Notes under the pieces: model-generated | Told to the model about the DNA's origin: nothing | The model's input: the letters and a program-made list of their open reading frames with translations, nothing else | Databases searched by the model: none | Source: Gymnorhina tibicen | Lineage: Eukaryota; Chordata; Aves; Passeriformes; Artamidae | Assembly: GCA_013399875.1 (NCBI GenBank) | Contig: VXAZ01002362.1 | Location: 947,916 to 1,011,915, forward strand | Reading direction: 5' to 3' | Length of the DNA: 64,000 bases | Made by a program: the position numbers and the translations under genes | Shown here: in pieces, positions 1-11,000 of the stretch | How the letters are laid out: every line of letters begins with the position of its first letter | How positions within the stretch are numbered: position 1 is the first letter of the stretch

Positions 1-356
1 TTCGTGCTCCGGCTGCGCACTGCGCAGGGACATGCAGCCCCAGCAAAGCCCCTTCCCCTCCCCGACGGGCTGGGCGCGGCAGGCAGAGAGTTTGCGGGTG
101 TCATTTGCCCCAGCTCAGCTCCCCGATTCCCCAGCCACTCCTTGCCCCAGGAGGCGGACACTGCTGCGGGCAGGTAGGGAGACCCCACTGAGGATGCGGG
201 CAGCCCAGCCCAGCTCTCGCCGAGGGGCAGCAGCCCAGCACGCCCCTGCGCCCTTCGAGGGACCGCTGCCCGCGGCTTTGCCGTGCCCGTTTGGCCCCCC
301 GGAGCCGTCGGCGGGGCGCAGCCTCCTCGCCCGGAAGGGGACCCCGTCTTACTCAC
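1..356 (-). other. COL26A1: COL26A1 intron 1, 5' part
   Basis: GC-rich sequence downstream of the COL26A1 exon 1 donor and still inside the CpG island. Open frames here on either strand reflect high GC content. I see no second exon. Confidence 0.7.
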
Positions 357-508
357 CGGCGACTGGCGAAGCCGCTGCCCGGCGAGCCGGAGCTCTGCTC
401 TGGATAGTTGTGCTGCAGGGTTGATGCTGGGAATTGATAGAGGAAGCCAGTGCCCAGCGCGCATCCATGCAGGCAGCAGCACCAGGACAAGAAAAGGGCG
501 AGCTGCAT
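357..508 (-). CDS. COL26A1: COL26A1 (EMID2) coding exon 1, partial gene
   Basis: This is the first coding exon of collagen alpha-1(XXVI), a secreted extracellular-matrix protein with an N-terminal EMI domain and short collagen-like stretches. Reading the minus strand from 508, the ATG opens a signal-peptide-like start (MQLALFLSWCCCLHGCALG), followed by TGFLYQFPAS and a Gly/Ser/Pro-rich stretch ending GSPGSGFASR. This matches the start of vertebrate COL26A1 in order and length, including the TGFLY and SPGSGxASRR blocks. Fifty codons plus two bases end at a strong donor (GTGAGT, plus-strand complement 351-356). The EMI domain should begin in the next exon, which lies left of the window. Base -3 of the ATG is A, and the start agrees with the known family start. 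The gene is divergent from IFT22, as in mammals. The frame is too short to stand out in an ORF scan, so recognition rests on similarity to the family plus the splice donor. Confidence 0.9.
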
Positions 509-1130
509 TTTTGCAAGAACGGGGTTTTCCTACCGCCTCCCCCTTTCCCTCTTACACTGCACGGCAGGCGCGGGGCCGCACCGTGCTCCCCCGGCCGGGG
601 TCACGACGGGATCCCAGGGCACGAAGGTGCCCCCGGGAGCGGGGAGCACGGGGCAGGGGTGCCGGGGACGCAGGGATGGCTGCTCCGGCTCCCAAAGGGA
701 AGCCCCGTCCCTCGGCAAGCCGAGCCCCGGCGGCGGCGCCTGCTGCCCGCGCAGGGGGTCCGGGGCCAGCGCGGCTCGATGCTCCCAGGGCGCACACTCA
801 GCCCCGGATGCCTTTTCAAATTTGGCGAGGTTGGCCCGACTCCGTCAAAGGGGGCGTGGGGCTTCGGCGTTAACCCTTGCCAGGCCTCGCGGCAGACCCC
901 GCTGCGAAGGGGTTCCGTCGAGGCAGGCGCCCGGCCCGGGGCAGAGGAGCCGCGGTCCCGCAGGGCACGGAACGCGCGCGGCTGCGCCTTGCCCCGGGCA
1001 CAGCTGGCAGCACCCCGCGGGCAGGGAGCGCCCGGGGAGCCCCAGTCCCCACCCCAAACCAAGGCATCACCCACACCCAGCAGAAGCCCATGTGTCTCCC
1101 CGATTAACCGAGAGCCAGGTCGAAGGGAAC
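509..1130 (-). promoter_or_regulatory. COL26A1: COL26A1 5' UTR and CpG-island promoter
   Basis: The island is very GC- and CpG-rich from the left edge to about 1090, then drops abruptly to AT-rich DNA. It surrounds and precedes the COL26A1 start codon on the minus strand, so it is the likely promoter and 5' UTR. A GC/CACCC-type box (GGGGCGTGGGG) lies near 851-861 with a TCF-like core (TCAAAG) just before it. I see no convincing TATA box. The several overlapping frames of 60-260 codons on both strands are GC-driven shadows without family similarity. The exact transcription start cannot be placed from sequence. Confidence 0.65.
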
Positions 1131-1326
1131 TCACTGCTCAGCAGTGCAGCCCAAATACCCAAAGCTGGTGCCTGCGGCCACGTTCACAGATAATTTCTGC
1201 TGCCGAAGTTACACAGATAAAGTAGGAAATAAATAATTTTTAAGACACTTCATTCACAAGGTAAGCAGTAAGAAAGTGATCTCTGCTTCACCATGGGCAT
1301 CCTGCTCCTGGCATCACTCAGATGGG

Positions 1327-1419
1327 GACATGGTTTAGTGGGGAACATGACAGGGTGAGATTGACTGTTGGACTCAAAGATCTTAGAGATCTTTTCCAAC
1401 CTTCATGATTTTATGATTC
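1327..1419 (+). mobile_element. CR1 LINE 3' end fragment
   Basis: Contains the avian CR1 3' tail signature: TGGTTTAGTGG, GTTGGACTC, GATCTTAGAGATCTTTTCCA, then CATGATTTTATGATT. Only the last 90 or so bases are present, as expected for a 5'-truncated, diverged copy in plus orientation. It marks the genome as avian. Confidence 0.8.
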
Positions 1420-3235
1420 ACACACAACCACTTCCCTTTGCCACCACTTCGCAGCGACTCCTTTGGTTTATCACCCAGGATGGCCCTGAGCTTGAAGAAT
1501 TGCACAGTCAACCCCAAGCGGGAGGAACATTTTTGCAGTTGTAGAAGGATGTGGGTGTTTCACAATGGCAGCACCCCAAGAAGGAAAGCAGCAGCAAGGC
1601 TCCCTTCTTTGTACAGCAGCTGAGTCTGTGTTTAAAACCCTTGTACATCTCCCATTTGGCAATAGTGTCACAACCCCATTTGCTGGCTCAGCGTCCCCTT
1701 CCCAGCTCCAGAGGAACCTGGGCTGTTGCAGCTCACTGACTGGGCAAACAACTTCTCTGCACCAAACACCTCAAGGAGGGATTTAATTTTTAAGATGACA
1801 CAACTGTCTTTCTAAGCTTTTTACCCTCAGATCCTGCAAGCTCACAACACCCCCTCTGCACCTTCACTGTTTGTGCAGTCAGCCAAAGACAGCCCTGATG
1901 TATGACTGAAAGCAGGTCTCTTGCTGGGGTATTCTAGGGGCCCAGGGCCTCCCCATGCGGCTCTGCAAAGGCAGAGACCCTCTTCCCTCGAGGACATTAC
2001 AATCCCTGCAAGACGCTGCAGCTGAAAAATGTTCCCTACAAGACACTGGGAAAACCCAGTATCTTGTATCTGGCATTTGCCCCCAGCCACAGGTGAGCAC
2101 CTACCCCTTCCCCCACGGTGCCCACCTCCAGAGCCTGCATAGAGATAAATAGCCCCTGGCTGGAGCCTGTAACCAGACAAGTTTAGACTGCAAATGAGGC
2201 ACCAGGTTTTTAAACAGCCGCTGTCATTAATCACTGGAGCAAATCACACAAGGAGGCAGAGGTGCAGTTTGCACTGCAGCTCAGCACAGCCTCCCCGGGC
2301 TGCCCCGCAGCTGCCCCCAGCTGTCCCAGACCCAGAGCTGGGGCAGGCAATGGACCTGCACTCTCTGAGCCCAAAGGGACCTAAATGTTCTGTTCCAGCA
2401 GCACTGGACCGCCAAGCCCACTCAGAAACAGACACTATTTATTTGCAAAAAGCCCTCAGTGCCTGAAGCCAGGACATAACAGGGCCCTCTGTCCCCAGCC
2501 CTGGCTCAGGGCAGCCTGAGCACTCATCCCTTTAGACTCCCCTCACCTCCAGCAAGAGGAACATTTTCCCTTCCCTTCTCTCACCCCCAAGAAAGCACAT
2601 AGCTCCCAGAAACTCACCCTGGGATGTTCAGCCATGCTCAGGAAACCTTTTCCTTGTCAGGAAACCCCTGCTCAGCCTGACAAGGCAACAAAAGAAGACT
2701 TACTCTCTGCTCTGCCCTTTCAGCTGGACTACAAACCACTTCAAATTCAGCCTTCTCCTAGAAAAGGAGTCAGGAAGAGCAAAAAACTGAGCAGTTCTCT
2801 GAGACCCCCTCCCCTTCAATCTGGGTGCTCATCCTCAGCTCCATGTCCACAGACAAAGTGGATGCAGCTGGACCTCCACCCCAGCAGTTCATTGCAGCAC
2901 CAGACTGGGTGTTGAGGGCAGGGTTCAGCCTTTTGTCCCAAACACACCTCCCTCTTCTGACAAGCTCAGATAGATTATTATCAATACTTAACAACACTGG
3001 ACAGCACCAGGGGCTTTCTGACCCGTTCTCCTGGCCTAGATTAGACCCTTCGGAAGCTCTTCATGGTCTTCAAGTCTTAACTTCCCAAAAGCATTTTATT
3101 TTCGGTTGCATGGAAAATTGCTGCTTCAGCCTTCACTGATTTTGCAAGACCCTAGGAGATATTAAACACAGGTGATTAGACAAGACATGATTCTGGCAAA
3201 TTATTAGAGACATCTGTAGGAAGCTAATGGTCTTC
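1420..3235. other. Intergenic DNA, nothing recognised
   Basis: Moderately GC-rich intergenic sequence beyond the COL26A1 island. Short open frames occur on both strands (for example 1842-2234 minus and 2634-2915 plus), but none resembles a known family or has convincing splice context. Confidence 0.5.
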
Positions 3236-3371
3236 CTATTTCATGAACTGAGAGAGTGGAGACCATAGGTCAAATGACTTTGCTCAAGACTGCAAAGAGC
3301 TAAAGGCAGAGCCAGAAACAGAGCTCAGATCTCCAGACTCCCATTACTTCTGCCCTGTCCCTAATGCACAC
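3236..3371 (+). repeat. MIR-like SINE fragment
   Basis: The order of blocks follows the MIR/CORE-SINE consensus: GAACTGAGAGAG, then AATGACTTTGCTCAAGACTGCA, then GGCAGAGCCAGAAACAGAGCTCAG, then TCTCCAGACTCCC. This corresponds to the consensus 'gaaactgaggctcag…gtgacttgcccaaggtcac…ggcagagccaggattcgaac…ctgactcc'. It is an ancient copy with many substitutions. Assignment is by eye. Confidence 0.55.
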
Positions 3372-5839
3372 TTGCTTCTACTCTGTACGGCTGATTTAAA
3401 ATGAAAATGAAGAATTGACTTCCAAGCTGTTTCTGGAAAGAGAGAAGAAAGGGTGATATTGTCTACTGTAAGGGGAGAATTAAAGATGACATTTCATTTT
3501 AGTCCTTTGGATACGCGTAATATAATCAAACACAATAGCAGCAATAAATGAATATTTTTTCTCCCCACGGTGCTTACGAGTGCAACATATTCTAACAATT
3601 TCTCAAAACTATGTTGATAAATTGGAAACACAGTGATGGAGGTAACAAAGACAGCCAACAAAAACATAATCCCTTCAATTTATCAGAGGGACTGGCTTTG
3701 AGAAGAAAACCCTTGAAATCTGAACAGTCCTATTCTTATAAACCAGACGTAATATATTTAAAATAGAAAGCTACACTTTGTGTGCCTGTGCATAAGCATG
3801 TTAATTAAAGATCTGCCCAGGCAAGCAGGGCTAAATAAATTATTTGGATGCATTTCACCAATTCAGTTCAAGATTAAAGAGGCAGATGCACACTGGAAAG
3901 CCATGATGCAGGGCAGCACTGGGGAAAATAAGTAAAGAGGTAAGGGGCACGTTTTCATTTACCAACCCTGTGAACTTTGCTGTCATAAAAAAGAAATCCT
4001 TGGAGGGCTGTCCTCCCGCACTCTGCTCACCTGCTAAGCAAATGCCAGCCTTACACTGTCATGTCAGAAGAATAATCCATTGGACATGGATTGTGTGGGC
4101 ACATGGAATGTGTTTCAGCTTCCTAGTCCATTGGGCAAACCTGAGACAAAGATATCAGAAACTATTCTGAGAAAATACCTATAATTTCTTTAACCATACA
4201 CACCCTGCATGCAAGCCAACCAATAAATGAAGTGGTAGAAAATACAGACAATAAAAGGAATAATCAAAGTTTAGTCTGATTTTCATTCAGTTGAAAGGGA
4301 AAAACTGGAATGATACAGCAAAAGAGGGGTCTGTGGCACAAGAAGGTAGAAAAGCGCTGTCATACCTGTAAGCAGACTCCAGCTCCACAACTGAAATGCC
4401 ATCTCAACTCTTCAGCACCACTTAGAGTATTACAAAAGTCAGTAATTAGCTGAAAATAAAGAGTCACAATCTTGTTAGAATCATGGCAAACAAATTTTGA
4501 AAGGCCAATCCCTAGGATTTTTTGAGTGCACTTTTCATGTGGATACTAAGAAGAGACCAAAGGAAAAGCAGCTTTGTTCTGGTTGATAAAACCTTGGGGA
4601 GCTTTAGAATTATGAAGTGTCCTTTTGAAGCTAGAATGAAGTCATTGATAAGATCATCTAAACCCAAAAATAATTTAGATAAGCCCCTTCTAGCTTCCCA
4701 AAATGCCTAGATCATTGAGATATACAAAGCACTCAAGAAACCTTGGAAAATTGAAAGAGATGGGTAAGAGGTTAGTAACAGTAAGAGTTCAAGACCTCTA
4801 TTATAAATTAAATTATAAGATTACTAAGGTTATTGTAACACGTCTATTACTGGGGAGTCAAACCAAACCTGAGCCAGACTGAAAATTTTATGGGACTGTG
4901 GAGGTTTTTCTTTTAATCTAGTAGATAGCTATTGTGTGACATTTCTTGCATTTGACCAGGAATAAATCACTCAAAATTCACAAAATGGAATAGAATTGAA
5001 AAAAGTCTCACACAAGCAGTTTAGCATACAGCAAACATGATAGACAGTGTTATTGTGTGAAGCATGAGAAATTATTCAGAAGTCATGAATGGCAAAACTC
5101 ATTGACCATAGATGAGAACTTTGCCTGAGTGAAGCACTTGTGTGGGTATTATAAAGTAATACAGGGGATAAAATAACTCAGATTGAAGCATAATTCAGCA
5201 GATGGAAAATGTGATGACTCAACTGATCAGCAAGACAATGCCTATGTCCGGTGGAATTATACATACTCTGAGCATTATTGTGTCCTGGGAAAAATTATTT
5301 ATGTCACCTTTGATGTCAGGCACTGATCTGCACAGGCGCAGGGAGTTGTGGACACACCCTTCATCCATCAGAATCATCAAGAACGCAGTAGAGTAGGGGT
5401 GCACATAGGTGTGATACAGACAATGTAGAAATAGCACCAAGGCTATTGCACTCAGACCTGCCAGAGTACAAACACATTCAGAAGTAGCCAGGAAGGACTG
5501 CAAGAGTTACCTAATCCTCCCTTCTCCCAGTAAGAAGGCAATATACATAGATTATTGTTGGCACAAATTTTTCTGCCCTGTTCTGAAAGACCTCAAGATA
5601 GAAAGTTTCCGTGATAGAAAGTCATCTGGAAACATATTTCAATGTTTGTGCTCTGTTCTGGTAGTTTTTCTTAGCACCCAACCTCATTCTGGTTTACTGC
5701 AATTTAAGCTCTTAATGGCTCGCTTTTTTCATTATGGATGTAGAAAACTATTCCTCCTCTCTTTGAAGAGACTTTTAATTCCTCAAAATACTTTAAAAAA
5801 TGTTTTAATAACATTCCTTGTCTTCTAGAAGCAAAACAA
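3372..5839. other. Intergenic AT-rich DNA, nothing recognised
   Basis: AT-rich sequence with no recognisable exon, RNA gene or repeat family. The frames at 3970-4170, 4522-4710 and 5219-5503 are short and carry no identifiable motif. Confidence 0.5.
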
Positions 5840-6340
5840 CAGCAGTTTCTTCAGGTCATGTTAGATAGTTCTGCTTCTTTTTGGTATTTTCCTCTGGATT
5901 TTCCAACTGGTCTACATCTATTTTATGGTATCCATGACCTATATTTCTGTGGAATACCACTGCCCTGCTGAGGATTTGCCTTTATGACATCTCTACATCA
6001 TTGTTAATCCATGTTTAGTTTGGGATTCTCTACCTTTTCCACAGGACTGCTAGCCTGACATTCCCTCATCCTGTACTTTTTGCTAGTAAATATTATTCCT
6101 GCCAAAGCATAGTGCCCTGCAGTTGTCCTTAATGAGTTTCATCTAATTTTATTCAGATTATATCACCAATTTGTCAAGATCACTTGAAATTTTAATCCTG
6201 CCTTCCAGTACTCTTGCATTCAGTTCCAGCTTTGCCTCATCTACAGATTTAATAAGTATGCTTTCTCTTCCATCGCTGAGGTCACTAAAGAAAACATTGG
6301 GAGGTCTGTCTCCATGTCTGTATCCCCAAACCATGTTCCT
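5840..6340 (-). mobile_element. Ancient CR1/L3-type LINE fragment, antisense
   Basis: On the plus strand this contains the complement of a well-known amniote CR1/L3 stretch: TTGTCCTTAATGAGTTTCAT, then CCAATTTGTCAAGATCACTT, then AATCCTGCCTTCCA. Translated on the minus strand across about 6158-6310 it gives a decayed reverse transcriptase segment with FFSDLSDGRES, LIKSVDEAKLE, LEGRI and SDLDKL. These line up with the CR1 blocks F-NDL-DG-E, L-KFADDTKL, LEGR and DLD-L. The catalytic-type FADD motif is degraded to SVDE, so this is a dead element. The part below 6120 is the less certain downstream portion. Confidence 0.7.
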
Positions 6341-7779
6341 GTTCATTAACTGTTCATTAAACATCATTCAGTCACTGAGGGCTGCCTGATTGCTTGATGC
6401 TGTACAGGACATAAACACTGGTATTTATAAATTCTCCAGACCACAGAGAATCTTGAACTTCTACAACAAAACAAGGTACTTTGTAACATGCAGTGGAGCA
6501 CCTACCAGAGACCAGGCTGCAATTTTTATTGGAGTCACTGACTACAGGATATCCAGATTCGGTGGTTTCCAAATGCTTAGCTGATTTGAAAACCTGTCCT
6601 GAGTCATGGACTCTCTGAATCTCAGAGAAGGAAGGACTTTCATGACCAAAGAACGTCTCAGTTTTGTACGCTGGCCCTGAAATCCTCCTACTTCTCCTCA
6701 TTTCCCCATGGACCCAGGTTGCTTGACTTGAGGAACCCAATATGAGTGGGAGTCTGAATTCCCCTTCTGTATTGTGCAAGTCACATAAAAGAGAGTGGGC
6801 TCACTCCCTTCTTCACAAAATACACAAGTAAATGCACACAAAACAGATAAAAAAGGAGTTACGGAAATAAGCACCCTCATCCCAGCTCCTGCACATCTGA
6901 GGCGCTGCCACCTGCCCTGTGGAACCAAGGAGAACAACTGGTGGGGACGCAAGTGGAGAGACTGGTGTCCCTTTTCATCTACCCAGAAAATCTGAATGTT
7001 CTAGCCATATTTTTACAGCTTTTATGGATTTTCTTTTTTTTTTTTAAATCTCCTAGGAACTATCTCCGCGGGCCATGACAATGAGGCCTAACCACAACAA
7101 TCTGCTTTTCTTAGCTGGCTTTCACAGGGCCCCTGGAAGTTGGCTTTGATCCTTCAAAAATCTGTGAGCTGCAAGCTGAAAATTGCTGCACTTGATCCCA
7201 TTGTATATGGACCACCACATCCACAGCAGGATCCTGCCCAGCTAAGAGCTGAAACTACCTCCAGTATTTTCACCTTAGGTGTCTGCAGTTAAGGTGGATT
7301 AACAGCAGCCATGTGCTTTCTCCATCTTCTCTCCCCTACCTCTTTCCACAAGCTCTTTACCTGTCAGCCCTCTGTCTTCACACTGCAAACTTTTTGCCAG
7401 TAAGTGCCTCCCTGCACCATCCTTGTCCATGGACCTACCACACAGGCTGCAGGACTTTCCTTTTCCTCCTTGCTGCAGGTGTTTCCCAGAGCCTGCTCCA
7501 GCGTGGCTTCCACTGCTTGTGTGTTACTGGCCAACAGTCACAATCTCACTGTCTCTCTCCTATTTTCTTTACAGCTCTATCTTCATGTTATCCTGCACAT
7601 TCAGGATCAGAGGACCCCTCTGATAACTGACATTACATATTTATTGGAGCATTCACATGAACCTCCCCCTTCTGTCTTCATTCTTTTCCCAAGTTCCCAT
7701 TTTTCAATTTAACTCTTCTTGCTTTCATAGACTTTGTCTGTTTCAATGTGATTAATCTCCTTCATTATTTTAAAATCAT
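6341..7779. other. Intergenic DNA between CR1-like fragments
   Basis: No gene recognised. A T-rich run near 7032-7045 is the only simple repeat I see. Overlapping short frames at 7313-7712 have no family resemblance. Confidence 0.45.
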
Positions 7780-8092
7780 TTAAAATCACTGCAGGATCTC
7801 TTTTTAAACAAGATAATACCAAAGCTCTTCAGTCTTGCTTTATAACTCAGAGCTGAAAGGCACAATATTACTGTCATTTTTCCTGCTTTATCCCTTAATC
7901 ATATCCTCTTTAGGTAGAGTGAGCAGTACTGAAAAGAGCACTCTCAACAAGAACTCACCAGTGGTTTAGGTAATAACAATAACACCTTTTTGATATATAT
8001 TCTGTTCTTACTGTAATGCAGCCCAACATCCTGTTCAGTTGTTGGGGTCTTTTTTTTTCTACAGCTGTGTGTTAGGCTGGGAGCTCTGGGGA
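7780..8092 (-). mobile_element. Second ancient CR1-like fragment, antisense
   Basis: Plus-strand blocks GAGCAGTACTGAAAAGAGC, GAACTCACCAGTGG and TAATGCAGCCCAACATCCTG resemble the complement of the amniote CR1 region usually read as 'gagcagtactccagat…cctcaccag…atgcagccca'. It is strongly diverged, with no open frame of note. It could belong to the same insertion as the 5.8-6.3 kb fragment or be a separate copy. Confidence 0.45.
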
Positions 8093-11000
8093 TTATTTAA
8101 AGAGAATATTTTCCAGATTTATCAATTTACCTTTATGAACATTTTGGTCTCCTCATTCTAAGGGGAGCAATCATACAAGCAAACGCAAAAGCACTGTTCA
8201 GTGGCACTGTCTTGCTCTTTAGCTGGCTCTCTACCCAATCTCCTCTCTTGAACCTGACAGATCCCTCCATGGAAGCAATAAAAAGGCAGCTAAGGTGCTA
8301 AATACGAAAGATTGCAGGCATTAAAGGATAAAGTCACTGCAAAGCAACAGGTTCCAAGTATTTCTTGGCTAAGCACATGTACGCTAATTCTAGCTTAGGT
8401 GTTCACAGAATACTCCATTGTCAGCAATGGATTCCACACCTAATGGGCTTGGTTTCCATAATCCATCCCTCTTCCAGGGCCTCGCTTCCATTTTTAAATG
8501 ACCCAAGCTGGAGCTACTAAATTGTACTTTACAGATATCCAGCTCCACGCACAGAACACAAATCTCTTTTACCACAAGAAATGCTCTTCATCTCTCTGTT
8601 TTCTCTTCTGCCTAAGGGAGATCAATCTCTCTACAGATGCAAAACCAATCCCCAAATAATCCTCTGGGATTACACTGGCTCACAGCCCCTCATGCCACAG
8701 GGTCTCAGGCAGGAAGGATACATGGACTGTCAGTCTACACCCAGAAAAAATCTGGTTGAACTCCCTGACCTACCAGAGCCATCAGGAAATCTCTCAGTGC
8801 CCCCCTTTGTAACACAGGGTTCAGTGCTCTGTTATGTATCATGGCTATTGTAAGGATAATAGGAATGGAATAAAAATGACATGGTATAAATAGTAACAAC
8901 AATGAAAGAAGAGAAATAAAAATAAAAGAAGCAAGATGAGATGTAATCTAAAGAGAGATATAAATTGTTCTTTGGCAGAAAGGAAATTATAAAGTCAGCA
9001 AGATACTATGAAATGCTTAAACTGATTGCTGACCAAAAAAAAGAAGTAAAAGCTTTAGACCAGACTAAGGAGATTTTTGGTATGTGATGGAATGGTAGGA
9101 CAAGACTATCAGCCTTGCTGTGTGCCTGGAAAGAAGTGGCTCCCAGCATTTTTTGGCTCAATTCAGAGTATTTAACTCTCAGATTGTTGTGAGAAACCCA
9201 GTGCAGTGCCCCAGTGTAGGGTGATGCCCTGTTCTGCATTGAAAACAGGTGTTCAGCTGGCTGCATTCTAGTGGAGCACAGGAGATTTGTCACAGATTTT
9301 CTGGACATGATCTCTAGGTAATACTTGCCTTTCTTTTCAGATGTTTCAGTAAAACCAGATAATTGTTCATGTACTGAGCCTTCCCTGATGGACTGACAAT
9401 AGATTTACTGAGCTGAGCTATAGGTTGGGCAGAGGAGGATCCTGGCCAGTCTACATGGGAGGTGAGTGGACTTTGGTGCTGCAGTTCTGGAGCATTTCTG
9501 GGAACAACCATGGTTTATTGGGACCAGGACACTCCAGCTGTGGCTGCAACCTACAGAGGTGCAGTCCTTGGCTGTGGATGAGGAGAACAACAGCCTCGAT
9601 AACCCAAGCACTCCTTTCCTTAATTTTGAAGCTGTGTCAGGTGAAGAACTACATTAACAAAAACCCTCCACTGTGTTTATTCATGTTAAATGGCTTTGAG
9701 ATTCAGTTTCTTCAAAAGGTCCTGTACAATCAATCTCCATTGTTCTGTATATATTTGCAGAAGATAACAGCTTCATTAAAATATGGTGTGCTATTAACTG
9801 CAGTAAATATATAGCCTTAAACCTTAACATGTAATGCAATTAAATAAGAAATATGAACCTAAGGAGGTTAAGTGCAATCAACCACTGACATACACATTTG
9901 ATTTGAATTAAAAAACACACACAGAGGGAAATAAAGGGCCTCCGTACATACTTGGATAACAGGAAATCCCCTGGACATAAAAATAGTGAATTTAAGAATG
10001 GAGAATATAAAGGTCTAGTTCAAATTAAAGATTTTATGACTGAGGACTCCATTAAATCTTTGAACACTTACAGTAAAGAGTTTGGAATGCTTCCAGTCCA
10101 ATTCTTTATGTTCTCACAAGTGACAGATTATACTTCTGAACTTCTATGGCAAAAGAAAGAAAGAGTGATTGCATTAATCCATCTAAATCTTCAGCTTGCT
10201 AATTAAGATGAAAACTATAACAATCTGTGCTTAGGTGAAGCATAGTATTTTTATGACCCAGCTCAAGACAGCATCACTAGCCAAGCCAAAAGTAGAAGAT
10301 TTAAGTTCTCAAATTATTGAAGAACAATAAAATAATGAATACTTAATACTACATGATCAACAATCTCCATTAAATATGAACTCCTTTATAGTGCCCAGTC
10401 TACTTTGCTTTTTATATTTCCAAGACATTCCTTGTGGTGTCTAAAATACAGAATACAACACAGTGCTTCAAACCCTACCTGCAGCAGTGGAAGGAGGTTC
10501 AGTCACAGCAGGTCTGCAGTGGCAAGCCTCTTTCAGAGGGCCAGTCTCACACACACGAGTTTTTGTAGCCCAGAGATGTTAAGGAGGGAATTTCAAATGA
10601 GTTTGCAAGTAAGCCAAGCATTGGAAACTAATGCACTACTTTTACTAGGTTTTAAAGGGAATAGAGGCAAAATTATCAACCCTAAATCTTTTAAAGTTTA
10701 GGATGTAGAGTTAAGAATTCATCACTGCATCAAGGTACCTAAGCAAAGGAGCCAAGATTTTATTCCAGACTTCTCAAAACATACTAATTGTTGGTATAAA
10801 TCTGTTGTCAGTAATGGCATACTGCCAAGAGTAATTGAGCCTTAAATGAAAATGAATGTGAGACATGTGAAAAGACAGCTGATTTGACCCAGGATGTTAG
10901 CAGAAACATAATGCCTGGAAGGATCGTGGGGTTAAGGAACTTCCATGTTTGCCCATAAACTCCAAAGTAACACATAAGTCAAACCGGAGAATAAAACTGA

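Noticed and set aside
434..1225. Plus-strand frames of 196-263 codons at the left end
   Set aside because: They lie opposite COL26A1 exon 1 in a CpG island. High GC removes stops and there is no family similarity.
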